Positions 36,680 through 49,215 of a DNA stretch of 64,000 nt are shown here, piece after piece; positions within the stretch are counted from its first letter, which is position 1, and each line of letters begins with the position of its first letter. The notes under the pieces were generated by a model, which saw only the letters and a program-made list of their open reading frames with translations, was not told where the DNA came from and did not search any database. Origin of the DNA: Ectocarpus siliculosus (taxonomy: Eukaryota > Sar > Phaeophyceae > Ectocarpales > Ectocarpaceae); contig FN649740.1 of NCBI GenBank assembly GCA_000310025.1, positions 1,562,787-1,626,786 on the forward strand. Reading direction: 5' to 3'. A program made the position numbers and the translations under genes.

Positions 36680-37864
36680 CTTCTCGCGCGCAGATGGAAG
36701 AAGCGAATGTCAGACGCGCAATCACAACGCCGAAGGGGGTGGCATGCACAGTGCAATTTACATCCGAATCGCAACATAGCCCAGTACACGTTTGCAACTA
36801 CTAGTGTTGAAGGCCTTCCTATGTTTGTTTTCCTTCTAGGATCGCTGGATCGCCGGAGCGCAATCGACGAGAGAGCAGCACCGTCAATTTCCCAATTGGC
36901 CCATTTCGGATGGATGCCCGCCCGACTAAGCACCGCCCACATAAAGCACCAAGAGCACCGGGAATCTGCCTCAGTGCTCTCGTGCAGCCGGTATTGACAC
37001 GGCAGAGGCACTGTCTATTGCTTTGAAGCAGAACGCGTGATTCTAGAGGGCTCTGGTGATGCGTGCTTTGCACCGTTTCCGGAAACAAGTCAGCGACATG
37101 TGCTCCGGTTACAACCATCGACATCCACTCAGCAACGCCCATCTAGTTTCGCACTTGGGTGTGGCTAAGGTCTCTCATAGTAGAGTATTGTAGTCCTGCT
37201 GGAGTCAAGCTGATCTTGTTTTGAAATTCGTTTGAAATCCCTCAAACCGTCGTGACGTACACACACTAGCCGGCGCGGAGCAGCGCCAAGAATGTTGACA
37301 TTTTCATCTACAGAGTGCAGGGACCTATAGATGATGGGGCACGGACGCACAGCAGCACCAACATTTTCTTGGGAATCGCACAATTTGAGCGGGGGTGCGC
37401 CAGCACCAACGGCCCTTGGTACATATTTTTTCTTGTTCGCAATGGCACCACAAGAGACAACAATCGCCACAATATAGTTCTCCGTTGGAGAAGAAGTAAC
37501 AGCTGGGGGACAATTTCAAAGGCACAGAGACGACGTCGAGCTTCCAAGACCAAATTGTTGCACGAAACGCCAACGTACGCAAATGGCTGACAATATGCAG
37601 CGGATAGTTTCGAGAGCACGTCATTCCGTCTTGATTCTCTGCATGTATCACATGACCTTCACACCTTCAAGCCGTGCGGGAATTCAGCACAAAGTGCATC
37701 TCAACCGCAATGAATTTGAGCGCGTGCATTCGTTCGGTTCACAGGCGTATTTGGTATTTTTCCAGATCAACAGAGGCTCATACCCCGCACCTCGTCCTTG
37801 TTGGTACCAACCGTCCGTAAAAGCCCATCAGGGAAAACGATAGAATCACAGGCCGTCTCCTCAC

Positions 37865-37984
37865 CTCTGGGGCAGTCCATGCAAAGCTGACGTGGGCACT
37901 TGGTCCCGGATTTGTGGTGGAGGTGGCAAGGCCTGTGGATCTCTCGGTGTTCTGAGCCCACCTCGACTTGCCGAAGTCCCCAAT
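37865..37984 (-). CDS. Kinase activation-loop exon (DFG to APE)
   Basis: 120 nt, open. Encodes IGDFGKSRWAQNTERSTGLA through VSFAWTAPE, with the Mg-binding DFG and the APE anchor. The acceptor is CCCTCCAG and the donor is GTGAGG. The upstream intron has a GC donor. Confidence 0.9.
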
Positions 37985-38392
37985 CTGGAGGGACAACATG
38001 ACGCATCAGCAGGATATGAAACTATGTATTGATATGTAATTTGTGGTCCATAGTTTGGGTTTGAACTTCACTTACTGTACACAACCGAACCCATTTGCAA
38101 ATGTATGGAATATGAGGAACTGGGTAGAGCCGGCTCTTTCTTCCGTATGATTTAACACCACCACAACCACCAGCTCCACCACAGACAACAACAACAACCA
38201 CTACATGACAGCCATCCTGTAGCGACAGATGTAGACAAAGGGGGTGTATGTTTCTCGTCAGAGCCGCGGCGACAGGAACGCGGGGTACGTCCACAACCCT
38301 TCGAAAGAAAGGCGGGGACCAAAACCAGCGCGGAAATACGACAAGATCTACAGCACTTGTGGCACAAGACAACCCCCAGACGCCCAACATGC

Positions 38393-38725
38393 CTTTGCCC
38401 TTCCGCGGCCATCCAGAAGAACGTTGGCAGACTTAAGGTCGCCATGCACCGTCGCCTTGCTGTGCAGGAAGGCCATCCCCGCGCATACATCCTGGATGAT
38501 CTTCCGGCACTTATCCTCGGGAAGCGGGTGCTCAAAGTTCTTCAGCATGGCCCGAAGTCACCGCCCGCGAGCAGCTCCATGACCAGAACCAGGCGGCCCG
38601 GCAGCGAGGTGATCGCCCCGTAGACGTTGACGGTATGAGGGTTTCTCAGGCGAATCATGGCGTCCAGTTCGCGCAGGAATGCCTTGCGCTCGGCCTTCTC
38701 CCGCAGTGCGTTAGACTCGCCCATC
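38393..38725 (-). pseudogene. Kinase core exon (alphaC to HGD loop) with frameshift
   Basis: Encodes MGESNALREKAERKAFLREL, IRLRNPHTVNVYGAITSLPG, LVLVMELLAGGD, then a 1-nt loss at about 38557, then MLKNFEHPLPEDKCRKIIQD, GMAFLHSKATVHGDLKSANV. HGDLKxxN is the TKL form of the catalytic loop. Length is 333 nt while phase at both borders demands 334. The donor after GGGCAAAG is GCATGT, a GC-AG intron. Confidence 0.87.
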
Positions 38726-39000
38726 CTTGGCCCACTCAGTGGTATGTCGCTCTCTCCCGGCTTCCCGAGACCGTGGGTGATGTGCTGTACCTGTATCGTC
38801 CAGCCATACCACCGTTGATAAGAAACCGAACAAGAATCAGACAGAGCACGACAGCGGGAAACAAACAAGGGGTGGAAAATGACTCCTGCGGGTGGTTGGG
38901 TGTTGGTGCTTCCGCTCCCCAGGCATGCCCTACTCGGTCGCTCGGCGGTACTTATTACTCCCAGCTGCTTTGGTCTACCAGTCGAGCATGGCTTACGCAC

Positions 39001-39182
39001 ACCTTCGCCGCGTTGTGGCCGTTGTAGTCGGCCAGGTACACCACGCCAAATCCCCCCTTTCCCAGCATCTCGTTTGTGATCGACACGTGGTCCTCGGGGA
39101 TTTCGATCTGATCAAGCTTTCGCTGCCGCCTCGACCTGCGGGCTTCAGCCAGAGATTCCGCCTGAGCCTCCGCCGTGGACCT
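39001..39182 (-). CDS. Kinase N-lobe exon (glycine loop and VAxK lysine)
   Basis: 182 nt. Starts RSTAEAQAESLAEARRSRRQ, then KLDQIEIPEDHVSITNEMLG, KGGFGVVYLADYNGHNAAKV. GKGGFG is the nucleotide loop and AAKV carries the ATP-binding lysine. Ends with two bases of the next codon; donor GTGCGT. Confidence 0.9.
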
Positions 39183-39480
39183 CTGTAATATAGAGACGAA
39201 CGTCAAGTCATCAAGAGGCACATGTCCAAACACAAATCGTTAAACGCTGCTTGACTGAACCCTCCCGACCCATAGGAAGGGATTCGGTCTAAAGGTGAGG
39301 CGAGTCGGCGAAGAAGGTGGAAACGGGGTGTCCTCGAAAGGGCCCTGTACATGGCTTATCCCGTGGTTAGTACAAGCCACCGAGGCGCAACCTGCGGCGG
39401 GCTATGCATACAGCAGCAACCGCGTTGGAATTCGAAGGATTCTGCATAGAGTTCGCTTCATCTCCGTGGCACGTCCTCAC

Positions 39481-39570
39481 CTCGACAAGGTGCGCCACGT
39501 CGTGTCGAACCTGCCCAACGTCGTGCCCCACCTGCGCAACGTTGTGTCCCACCTGCACCTGCAGGCCCAA
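39481..39570 (-). CDS. Amphipathic repeat exon between helical domain and kinase
   Basis: 90 nt, phase 0 at both ends: LGLQVQVGHNVAQVGHDVGQ then VRHDVAHLVE. An xxVGHDV-type repeat of about seven residues recurs three times, suggesting an amphipathic brace helix. Acceptor CGCCCAG, donor GTGAGG. Confidence 0.8.
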
Positions 39571-39963
39571 CTGGGCGACACCAAGCAGCCAATATGGAAA
39601 CCGGCAGGCGGTAACGCGACAACCGAGGTCAGAACACCCTGTACAAGTCGGTCGACGTGAGAAGCGCCATGAGGCAACCTTACATTCGTCCGATGGAAAC
39701 CGTTCCAGACCCCTCTACGAGGAATTCCCACTACGTGTACCCCGCGTTGCCAAAAGCAAAATCGTGATTTCTGAAACGGGATTACAAGTCCCCAAAACCC
39801 CGCATAGACGTTTCTTTTCAATGAACGACGTGCACAGAGCGAGCCCTTAGAAGAAGCTAGACATGAGAGAGACAACAACGCATGTTTTAGCGCAGCTGGC
39901 TGCGCAGTCGAGGAAAAATCCATACTCAATATAGCGCATTGCTTTGTGGTACACGGCACTCAC

Positions 39964-40155
39964 GTGCAGGCCCCAGATGGCCCTGTCCATAACCGCGTTC
40001 AGCTCGTCCTGGCGCCGCTTGAACAGGGACGATGTCAACACCTGGGCGAGTTTGCTCTTGTTTTGGAAAGTTTTGATCAGCTCCACGAGATCGGAGACGG
40101 CGTCGTGCACTTCTTCGATCAAAACGCGCTCATCCTCTTCGCTCGTGTCGCCACC
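39964..40155 (-). CDS. Helical-domain exon 2 (HeLo/MLKL-NTD-like)
   Basis: 192 nt, phase 0 at both ends. Encodes GGDTSEEDERVLIEEVHDAV, SDLVELIKTFQNKSKLAQVL, SLFKRRQDELNAVMDRAIWG. The helix pattern and its place before a kinase resemble the four-helix N-terminal domain of MLKL and HeLo-type proteins. That similarity is by pattern and context, not by search. Confidence 0.75.
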
Positions 40156-40885
40156 CTACATGTAGATAGCAGTAGTCGAGCGCTAAGGATTGCACAACGG
40201 AGAAATCAATGTGTTCGCCGTCGCACACAACGCACCGCTTTCGCAAAGCAGCAGAGAGGCTGGCCGTGGGGGTCGTGTGGGCGTCGCCTCAGCAAACACT
40301 CAACGACCAAAGCACCAGCCGCCAAAAATCAGGCGTTCCTACGCCTACACACAACGTTTTGTCATTCATGAATCCAATCTAATCGTAACAAGAGAACGAC
40401 TACAAACGCTGGCAACCTGATCAAAGCATGTGCTCCTTGTATATTGTGCAATTTATGAAACAGCTAGATTCCATGATACGAAACAGCACAAACATTAGAC
40501 CACGTACGACTACAGAACACGTACTGGCGCAACCTCTCGGACCCGTGGCAAAAAATGTAGGTTTCCGTGCCGGACAAAGACGGCAAAATCTTCCATGAGG
40601 CACAAACCGCAGGTTATGGCCCCTAAGGCTTAAACAAAAGCCAAGCGAAACCCGGGAACATGAGGCAGTGAAATGCCTGATCGTGTCATTGTGGCGGAGA
40701 CAACTGCGCGATTCTGCAGGAACAGCCGAACGACACCACGTGATAGATCTTTGACCGTACTTGTACCTGAAAATTCAGTGTGTACGCCAAGAAGAAAGCT
40801 TGTCTCCAACATCCTCCGACGTCTCCAAATTAGGCAGGACACGCATGGTGTACACACACACACAAACACGAGTAATGTAGCTCAC

Positions 40886-41858
40886 CTTGCCGAGCACTTT
40901 GGCCTCCCGTTCAAGCATCATCACGATCGACCGGCACTGCTTAACCCCGGCTTCCGCCCGACTCGTCAAGTCCCGACTGTCCAAGACCAAGTGTATCAGA
41001 ATCGACACCGCCGTCGCTGCCTCACTGACGCCGGGGATCTGGCAATGATGTGCCAGCTCCTCTGCAGCCGCCAGTACTGCCTGGCCGTACCCGACGCCGC
41101 TGGACGTCCGTCGGCGGCCGCTAGCAGGAGCAGCAGCAGCAGCAACCGCAGCAGCCGCCGAAGGAGAGCCGTCCGTCCTTTCCTCCGCCGAAAATCCGAA
41201 CCCGGCAACCTCGACGGCCCGTTTTTCCGTCGACACATCGGCGGTGGAGTTCGTAGTCGATAATGATAGCAACGACTGCTCGGCTGCTGCCACGCAGTCG
41301 CCGCCGTCTTCCGCCGCATCGCCCCCGGCCCGGCCCCGGCCTGCACCCGCCGCCCTAGTGCCAACACCGCTTTCGTTGTTGTCGCGTGTGCGCTTGGGTT
41401 TTTCCTCGGAGCTGGGCTCCGGCAGGGTGTCCACGGGTGGAGCTGGGAGCAACGATTGGATGGGCGTGCCATCTTCGCCGAATTTTGTCTCAGCGACGAC
41501 CGCCGCGGGCTGCTGACCGGCGGCGGGTAGCCAACTATCGCGCTGGTGAGCATCATCATGCGCATGCGGTGGGGGCGGCGGCGGGGAGTCTTGCCGGGCA
41601 GGAGGCGGTGGGCCGCGGGTAACGTTGTCCCCGGCAGAGCCGGCGACGATCGGCGAAGAGGAGTGAATGTCCTGCTGCAGTTGCTGGTGTTGTTCCCCCC
41701 GGCCATGCTCCAGGCTGTCCCCACCGAAAAAAGGAGGGGCCGGCGGGTCGGGGTCCGTGCTCTTCGCGGCCCGTCGGCGACGTAGGAAGAACCCCAGTGC
41801 TGCTAAAGCCAGCGCGCGGCCACAACGCCGACTACAACGCCCACCGTCGATGCGCCTT
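40886..41858 (-). pseudogene. Transmembrane, proline-rich and helical-domain exon 1, frameshifted
   Basis: Starts after GACAAAG; with the G left by a linker exon it reads EGASTVGVVVGVVA, then a 1-nt loss (about 41812), then ALALAALGFFLRRRRAAKS. Together these are one membrane helix with Arg stop-transfer. A disordered Pro/Gln/Ala segment follows (RGPPPPARQDSPPPPPPHAH), then GYGQAVLAAAEELAHHCQIP, GVSEAATAVSILIHLVLDSR and KQCRSIVMMLEREAKVLGK, the first helices of the helical domain. Without the lost base the upstream frame stops at RWL-TAG. Confidence 0.83.
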
Positions 41859-43172
41859 CTTTGTCCAGACGAGCAGCGGAGGAGCAGCGATGAGCGTTGA
41901 TGGAGGCGGCACTCCGATAGGCAATAGCTGGTACCAGGACAACGACATTTCGACGTATCAACCCGAAGTATTTCAGGGCCAGTCTTTGCGATCTCACCGC
42001 CGCATCAAACAATCATGTGCGGGTGTGCAACTGCCCGTGTCCCCAAACAATTACCTGGTACTTTGGAGGTGCAATGGCAACCGGGGAGGGTCATCGTATC
42101 GGCAATAGTGAGGGTATTCTGGACATCAGGACAGTAGCTATCCACCATGAAGGTGGAAAGCCACCCGCTCTCAAACATTGCCCAGAAACTCTTGCGGCGG
42201 CGGGTTGACCCTGCCTATCGGTAGGCGCAAGCTGAGCGCAGGTATTTTGGTAGACACAAAAACTAATGAACAAGCGAGCGTCGAATCCTACAGAAAAGTA
42301 CACCGCAGGGGAGTTCGAAGAGGGAACCGACAAGGGGTTGGCTTAATAAAGCCAAACACTGAATCGCCAGGGAAAAAAAACGGCTAACAGTGGACAGAAA
42401 AACACGAACGAGAGCATAGACATGTACTTCTTCATGGGGGTTTCAAAACGGGCTTACATCGGCAAAGCCAAGCTCGTCTGAGTCGTGACGCCATGCCCTC
42501 TTCAACAAGGCAACCGTTCCCCTCCTGAGGCGACCCGTGGAGGGACGGTGACAGGGGATGGTGTGAGAAAAGGAGAATTGAGGCAGAGAGAAACCCATGC
42601 GAGACAGCAGTGTCGAGGTATTTCACCTGGAGAAAACGAAAAAATAGGCGCCTATGGGTCACTAGTTGGCGGCGCCACGTCGCGATCGCGTGAGCATTGC
42701 GCATAAGATCACCACTGTATACCCTCCTCCTATCATTTGCAGTACGTTGTCAGGGAGAATGCTAGATTCCGCCGAACACGATCACGTCGACATCAACCAC
42801 GAGGTATTGTAGGGAGTTATTCGCCAACAATGAAAAGCAAAGTACCCCGCAAATAAACGACCATGATCCCTACACAGCGTGTAGGAAGCACACCAGCAAC
42901 AACGGTCGGAAAACAGCTCTACGAGAAGCTGAGACCCTTCATTCACTAGCGGTGATGGTCACTAGCCCCGTGACCTGCCGGATAGAATAACGTAGCCTTG
43001 AAGAGGGCGGAAGGTTTTGGGTGCGGACAAATACCACTCCGGATGGTAGTGGACTGGCGATGTTTGGAGCAAAGCCACGGATATGTCAATGCTCGACAGC
43101 TTAGTTCAGCATGTAGTCAATACGGCATGCCCCAGTTGAACGGGAGATGCGGCATCAGGTTCGGAAGCTTAC

Positions 43173-44259
43173 CTTCTGAGCTCGAGCCAGGTGCCAGTGT
43201 AGATTGTGGGGCAGATTCCGGCGCGGTCGCGCAGGTGCAGGCGCAGGCGTAAGTGTGGCCGCTGCCTCTAGATACCAGGTTGACGTGAAGGATTTATGTG
43301 GGTTGGACAAGCAAGAGGTTCGCCGGTACTCATGCTTCACCCTACCTCCTGCCGAAGGAGCGGGAAAGCCAAGCCAGCAAGCCAAATACGACATGCGACC
43401 TTCCTTGGTGGCATGGATGCGTGCACTCAATCAGCTGGAAGAACAATCACACTTTCGGAAGACTCACTTTGCTTGAGAGAGTTCTTCAAAGAATGTTATG
43501 GGTTTGGAGACAAACGACGGTCGCACATGTAACCTACGGCATTCCTGCAGGCACAGCGGTTCAGGCACTCTCGTTAGGGGTTATCACACCATAGACCATG
43601 ACCCTTACACAGCGGGTAGAAAGCACACAAGGAACGGAGGTCGGAAACGAGCACTAGGAGAAACTGACACCCTTCGGTCACTAGCGGTGTAGTCTCCTAG
43701 CCCCGACATAGGCAGGATAGAACAACGTAGCTTTGAGAACGGCGCGAAGGCGGAAGGTTTTGAGTGCGGCAAAGTACCACTCCAGATGGTAGTGAACTGC
43801 GAATGTTTGGAGCAAAGCCGCGGATATGTCAATGTTCGACGGCTTAGGTCCTGCTTTTACCAGCACGGCATGCCCCAGTTGAACGGGAGATGCGGCATCA
43901 AGTTAGGAAGCTTACCTTCTAAGCTCGAGCCGGGGGCCGGCGTGAGTTGTGGGACAGACTCCGGGCCGGCGGCAGGTGCAAGCGCAGGCACAAGTGTGGC
44001 AACTGCCGAGCGATACCAGGTTGCACTCCGGATGGTAGTAAACTGGCAATGTTTGGAGCAAAAGCCGGGGATATGTCAATGGTCGACGACTTGGTTCTCT
44101 GCTTGTGACAATACGGCATGTCCCAGTTGAACGGGAGATGCGGCATCAGGTTCGGAAGCTTACCTTCTGAGCTCGAGCCGGGTGCCGGCGTAGGTTGTAC
44201 GGCAGATTCCGGCACGGCCGTGCCCAGTGCAGGTGCAGGCACAGGCGCAAGTGTGGCCG
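43173..44259 (-). repeat. Three tandem copies of the Pro/Ala linker exon
   Basis: Copies at 44259-44164 (96 nt), 44002-43916 (87 nt) and 43261-43173 (89 nt) all end before GTAAGCTTCC. The first reads ATLAPVPAPALGTAVPESAV then QPTPAPGSSSE. The second reads ATLVPALALAPAAGPESVPQ then LTPAPGSSLE. The third has lost its frame. The first two are multiples of three with matching phase, so either or both could be spliced in. Confidence 0.72.
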
Positions 44260-45629
44260 CTGCTGCGAGATAGCAAATTGGTGGGAGTTCGAGGATTTAT
44301 TTCGGTTGGACACACGAGGGGTTCACCAGGTACTCATGCTTCACCCTAACCCCCGCCGGGGGGCGGGAAAGCCAAGCCAAGAAGGGAAACCGACAGTGGT
44401 ACAATAATCACACTTTCACAAGACATCACTGCTTCAGAGAGTTTTTTATGGTATATATTGAATGGGTTCGGAGAAAAACGGCGGTTGCAACTGCAACCTA
44501 AGGGATTCGTGCCGGCACATCGGTTCAGGCGCTCGTTAGGCGGTATTTGCAACTGGAAGGTTGCGATGCATGTTTGCTTGGTGCAGATCACACTGCCTTT
44601 GTAGGCCATCAGATTAGGGGGCGTCAACAGCTGAAACGTCAAACAACGATCTTATTCGTAGCAGATGGCGTCTTGGTGCAACCTGAGCATGTAAATCAAT
44701 ATCTAGTTCCTAAACATGGAGAAGAGAAGCAATTGTTTCGGGATGAACAGCATCATTTGGTCGACTGCCCAGGACCCTCGATGAAGAGGATGGACCAGAA
44801 CGGTAATTTACTATTGGCATGCTTTTCGGGCCGATATTCTTCTCTCACCACAAGAGTACCCTTAATCTCCGGGAGTGCACGTTTCTTGACCGCACACGTT
44901 GTCGGTCACGCCCTCAATAGAACACCCTGAAAACGCTCGAAGCATATCAGTGCACGGGCGGGCGCGCATCGCAAAAAAATGCTCGTGAAGGTACAAACCC
45001 TAGCGCTGCTTGGGGAGAAGGGTGACAACACATCTCGCCCAAAAATAAGCATGCCAACATCCATCCCTCGCCCGATTGTGACTTTCGAAATCAGTCTCGC
45101 GCAGAGGATTGGAGATGCGGATTTGCACAGAGTAACAGACCTCATATAGAACGGAACAGCCGCGTTTGGGTTCAAACAGATAGAACTGTAGCTCGTTTCG
45201 ATCATTGTTTTGACTTCAAGCGATGCCCGGGACTGAATCAATTTGCAGACCCATCTTCGGCGGTTTCGCCGTGCGTTCTCTTCATGGTGTAGTCTGGGCG
45301 TGGTACAGCTGACCGCCATTCACAGCGATCCGGATTGCACGAGGGTGAGGGAGCAAGTGATCGATGTACTGTAAAGTAGCTGGACCAAGGGGCGACGCAG
45401 AACGACATTTCGCCGGACCTCTGTGCCGCTCACCACCAGAAGCCCCGGCCGGATGCCTCGGTTGGGAAGTGGAGCGCAAAACAAAATCACAGTACTGGAC
45501 ACCCGCATCGAAGAAGGACATGACCGACCCGATGCCTTCGTGGGGAGGACTGCGAGGCAGCAACAGCAACTGGGCACCGGTGAGAGTCCCTATCTCGGTA
45601 CATCCTTCTCTTCTCGGCGAACCATTAAC

Positions 45630-45676
45630 CACATTCGTCACAGTATGCATCAACTTCGAGCCCGTCTTCTTCCACC
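45630..45676 (-). CDS. 47-nt Cys-ending exon after the LRR array (block B)
   Basis: Bounded by ATCGCAG and GTTAAT, it encodes VEEDGLEVDAYCDEC. Same length and phases as the block A exon; the donor is weaker. Confidence 0.6.
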
Positions 45677-47409
45677 CTGCGATGATGCACAGGAGTTATG
45701 TAAGACAGATGCGGTGCACAGTCTAAACAACAAAGGCTATGTTCTATCCATGGGCAAAGCACAAGCAAGGCGCATGCCGGGAACAACTCGACGTTCTGTA
45801 GGTTTAACCGAAGATGCAATGTATTATTTAGGCGTGCTACGAGCCCACGCGTGCTCGATAAATACTCGCCGTGGGCCCGAACAATGATTACCAACGCGAT
45901 TGCTCAAGCGGCTCGACGATTTCCACGTTCTACGAATCACGTTTCGGTGAATACTCTGAGAAGCAACGCTACTGTAAGACACGTCTAATATCACGAGCAG
46001 CAGCGAACAGCAATTGGTGCGCCGACTTCGTATCTACGTCATGCTGGCCAGATCCCCAACCGCGTTTTACGGTCCACGTTGTTCTATCGATCTGGATTTC
46101 AAAGCGATCGATCGATTCTTATTTCGAGTTCCTCACAGTGTTGTTGAGGGCAAGCACTCCAGAGAGTTTCCCTGCAGCCACCTGAAATTCAGACCCCGAA
46201 CGAGATTCATTCATTCGCCGGCGCAAGACAGGACGAGAACGGCAGATGCAATAACGAATCAAACGTTGTGGAATAAACCACAAGGTAAGCATCGTTGCCA
46301 CTAACGATACAACTAGTTGTTCGTGGGGAGCCGTCGCCAAATACAGCAACAAGCCAGGGCCGCAACACCACGCCGATGAGGGTCGAGGTAGAGCAACAAT
46401 GGTACAGATAGTAGTAAGTGTAGGACGATAATTCCTCTTTTTCTCATGGCTTGCTTGGGGGGAAATCGATAGACTTCTGAGCAAAATACAATCTCGCCTG
46501 GAAAAGGGAGAACTTTGAGTACAATCGGAGGGGTTTGAGAAAGGAGCTTTGTAAGAGGGACGTCATAAAGGCCGGCCATGTCGGGAAACTGAGTACCTTT
46601 TCCCGCTACCTTGGGACAACGTATACAATGATGCCCGACGGGTATTATAGTTCGACCACGTTTCCTCGATTTGCAGGTGTTCGTTTTTGCTGGCGTACGT
46701 AGCAAAGGATCTATTAGAAAACCGGCAGGTTGGGGACATATGCCAAATACACTGGGATTAGGAGAGCACACAAGCGTGGGGGTGATCTCATGCCGTGGCA
46801 GGCAGGCCTCAGTGTATGTTGGCAGGTGCCCCTGGTACGTCGTAAGCTACAACGACGAAGAAACAACAGATACTAAACGTAGTGCGCGGGTGAAGTATCA
46901 CGTGGAGCACAAAAAAGAAAAATGAACCTCTTTCCCAGTACGTTGAACTACCTGGGCTCTGAATCTCCCAATTGCGCACGGAATACGGTGAGGCGAAACA
47001 AAAAACTGTGATGTGACACACAGTAGACCATTAAGCATCTACACGAGGCTAGAGAAAAATCGCAAGAGGAACATTGTCAATGAACGGAGCCAACGTTCAA
47101 TAATCTCAGCAGCGAAGGGTGTCCGAACTGCATCAGTTACCCGTTCCCGGTGCGCTGCCCACCATCATTTTTGACGGCAGTTTCGAGCAGGGGCTGACTT
47201 AGACGTAGCAAACTCTCACCGACTTCGGCAGTTGCGCTTCTAGTGCAGTGGTACTCTCCCCCGCATCTCCCAACCGCTCGTTCGACAGTCCAGACTCTCT
47301 CTTGAAAAGGAACACGTCGATTGCAGTTCTGCAATCCAGGAAAACGTTTGGTGATTTCATTGCTCTAGCGCAGGCTGAGCCCATGCTGAAAAGCATCCCA
47401 GCTACTTAC

Positions 47410-47481
47410 AGTGTTGTCAGGGCGGTAAGACCCCCGAAGATTCCCTCCGGCAGCGTGGTGAGGTTGTTGTCAAACAAATAC
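47410..47481 (-). CDS. LRR exon B0 (24 residues)
   Basis: 72 nt, AG/GTAAGT borders, phase 2 to phase 2. Encodes YLFDNNLTTLPEGIFGGL then TALTTL. Open. Confidence 0.88.
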
Positions 47482-48351
47482 CTTTGAGTGTCAAGGGGAG
47501 GCCACGTGAGGAGCAAGGCAACGACAAGTTAGCGATGAATCACTTTGTTAATTAATGCACTGACGACGTTCGAGTGCTTTGGTACAGTAACGGAACATTT
47601 TCCGCCGTGTGATGACCTACCAAAATCATTATTCGGAACAACGGAGCCGATGATTGAATATTCCCACTAGATACACAGCGACCGTAACCTGCACATTCCC
47701 CGCAGTGAGAAGGGACCTGTCATGGGCAAACAAGAAGCCTGGCGCGCCCTCAAAATTAGAAGGGTGTCTTGCACACCAAAATGGAGTCCACGCGGTTAAA
47801 CGATCCCAGGCAAGGACAAACTGAAGTGTTGAGGGGTTTTGGGTGTTGTTCGTCCTATTTGCCTCACACACGCTTGACCACATTTCGGGGCAAATTGGCA
47901 AGTGGATTAACCACCAAATTAGTGTTGCACCCCACCAAATTAGTGTTGCACCGACACCAGCAGGGGAGAGCAAAGCGTGACCCCCAAAAGACCCCCCTGT
48001 GCACTCCCAATGGTAGGGCGCTCGAAAGGTAGGTAATCGTGATGCTCGGCCAGAATCATTTGGAGAGGGTGTCCCATGGTTCGGGGATTCGCCAAAGGAT
48101 ATTGCATGCCCGTTTCCGTTCGCGGGCGGGCGCACTGAATGCCACCTCTGATGGCTAACTTCAACCATGGGGGCTGATAAAAGTACCGATCCCCGCCGAC
48201 TTCTTCAACATCGTTGCTAACGCCATGGTGCCCAGCATCCCTGAAACACTTGTTCGACATCCGCATACGCCCCCTCTCTCGCTCACTAGTAGCAGCGTGG
48301 AGCTCATGGGGAAAAACATCTCACCGACAACCGCGTCCAACAACTACCTAC

Positions 48352-48423
48352 AGATTTTCCAAGGCCGTATGACCCCCGAAGACTTCCTCAGGCAGGGTGG
48401 TGAGCTCGTTGGAATTCAGATTC
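48352..48423 (-). CDS. LRR exon B1 (24 residues)
   Basis: 72 nt. Encodes NLNSNELTTLPEEVFGGH then TALENL. Donor GTAGGT instead of GTAAGT, and the usual Leu before TAL is His. Confidence 0.86.
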
Positions 48424-49215
48424 CTTTGGGTGTCGAGGGAAGGCCACGAGCGGGGCAGAGAGCACACATGAGCTAGATATCAGTGCGTGCTGCCGGACAT
48501 GGTGATCTACATGGCGCGGCCAGCCCGCCAACATGCACCGACGACGTTCAGTACAGTGGCACTATCAAAGTCACGGACTCTTCCGCCGCCGCGTGATTCC
48601 CTGGGTACAGTCATACCTGGTACAATAATGCATCATTCCCGCTACAGTTGAGGCGACCGAGTTGGCCGCCGTAACCCGTTCCAGGGTTGCGTTACGTACA
48701 CCAAGGATCGGATAAGCGATAAGGATATGAGTCCAGTGCGGGAACCACCATGTTAAGGGTCTACCGCCAATTCCAGGAAAGGATAATCTATCCCGCTACG
48801 TCATGCGATGCTTGGGTACTTGCGTTTCTAGCCACGCTGACATCGCCTCCTTCTCTCGATCACGTCAACAAATGATTAGATCCGATGAACTTGCAAGTCA
48901 ATGCCCAAATGAACCCACCATCAAATCGAATTTGACCCAATCGTGTGTATGACACCCATCCAAGCGCAAGTTTCGAGACAGTGCAGCGGGGTAGACGCGA
49001 TAACTACAGCGAGACTACGGTGCGTAGGCTGGAGCTGGTCTTGGGGCACCCCCCCCTATTCTACACCGAAATTCTTACCACCTGCTTTCTGGCGCGCTCG
49101 TTGGGGTTCAATGGTTCGTGGGCACGATCGGTCTGTGGTGTTTGTGTTCTCCATCGCAGGGCTCACCACATGCGGAAAAGTGTCCTACCGACCACCATTT
49201 CGAACAACTACTTAC

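Larger units (their letters stand above)
41535..46865 (-). repeat. Block B segment homologous to block A
   Basis: Collinear with 21310-26135 at about 80% by eye. It includes the TM region, the tract around ATCGCGCTGGTG, GACGGTGACAGGGGATGGTG, the linker region, AGATTCATTCATTCGCCGGC and GGAGCCGTCGCCAAA. B lacks the 1.33-kb TIR element of A and has extra tandem copies of the linker-exon region (43.0-44.3 kb) and about 1 kb of unmatched sequence (about 44.4-45.3 kb). Confidence 0.82.
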
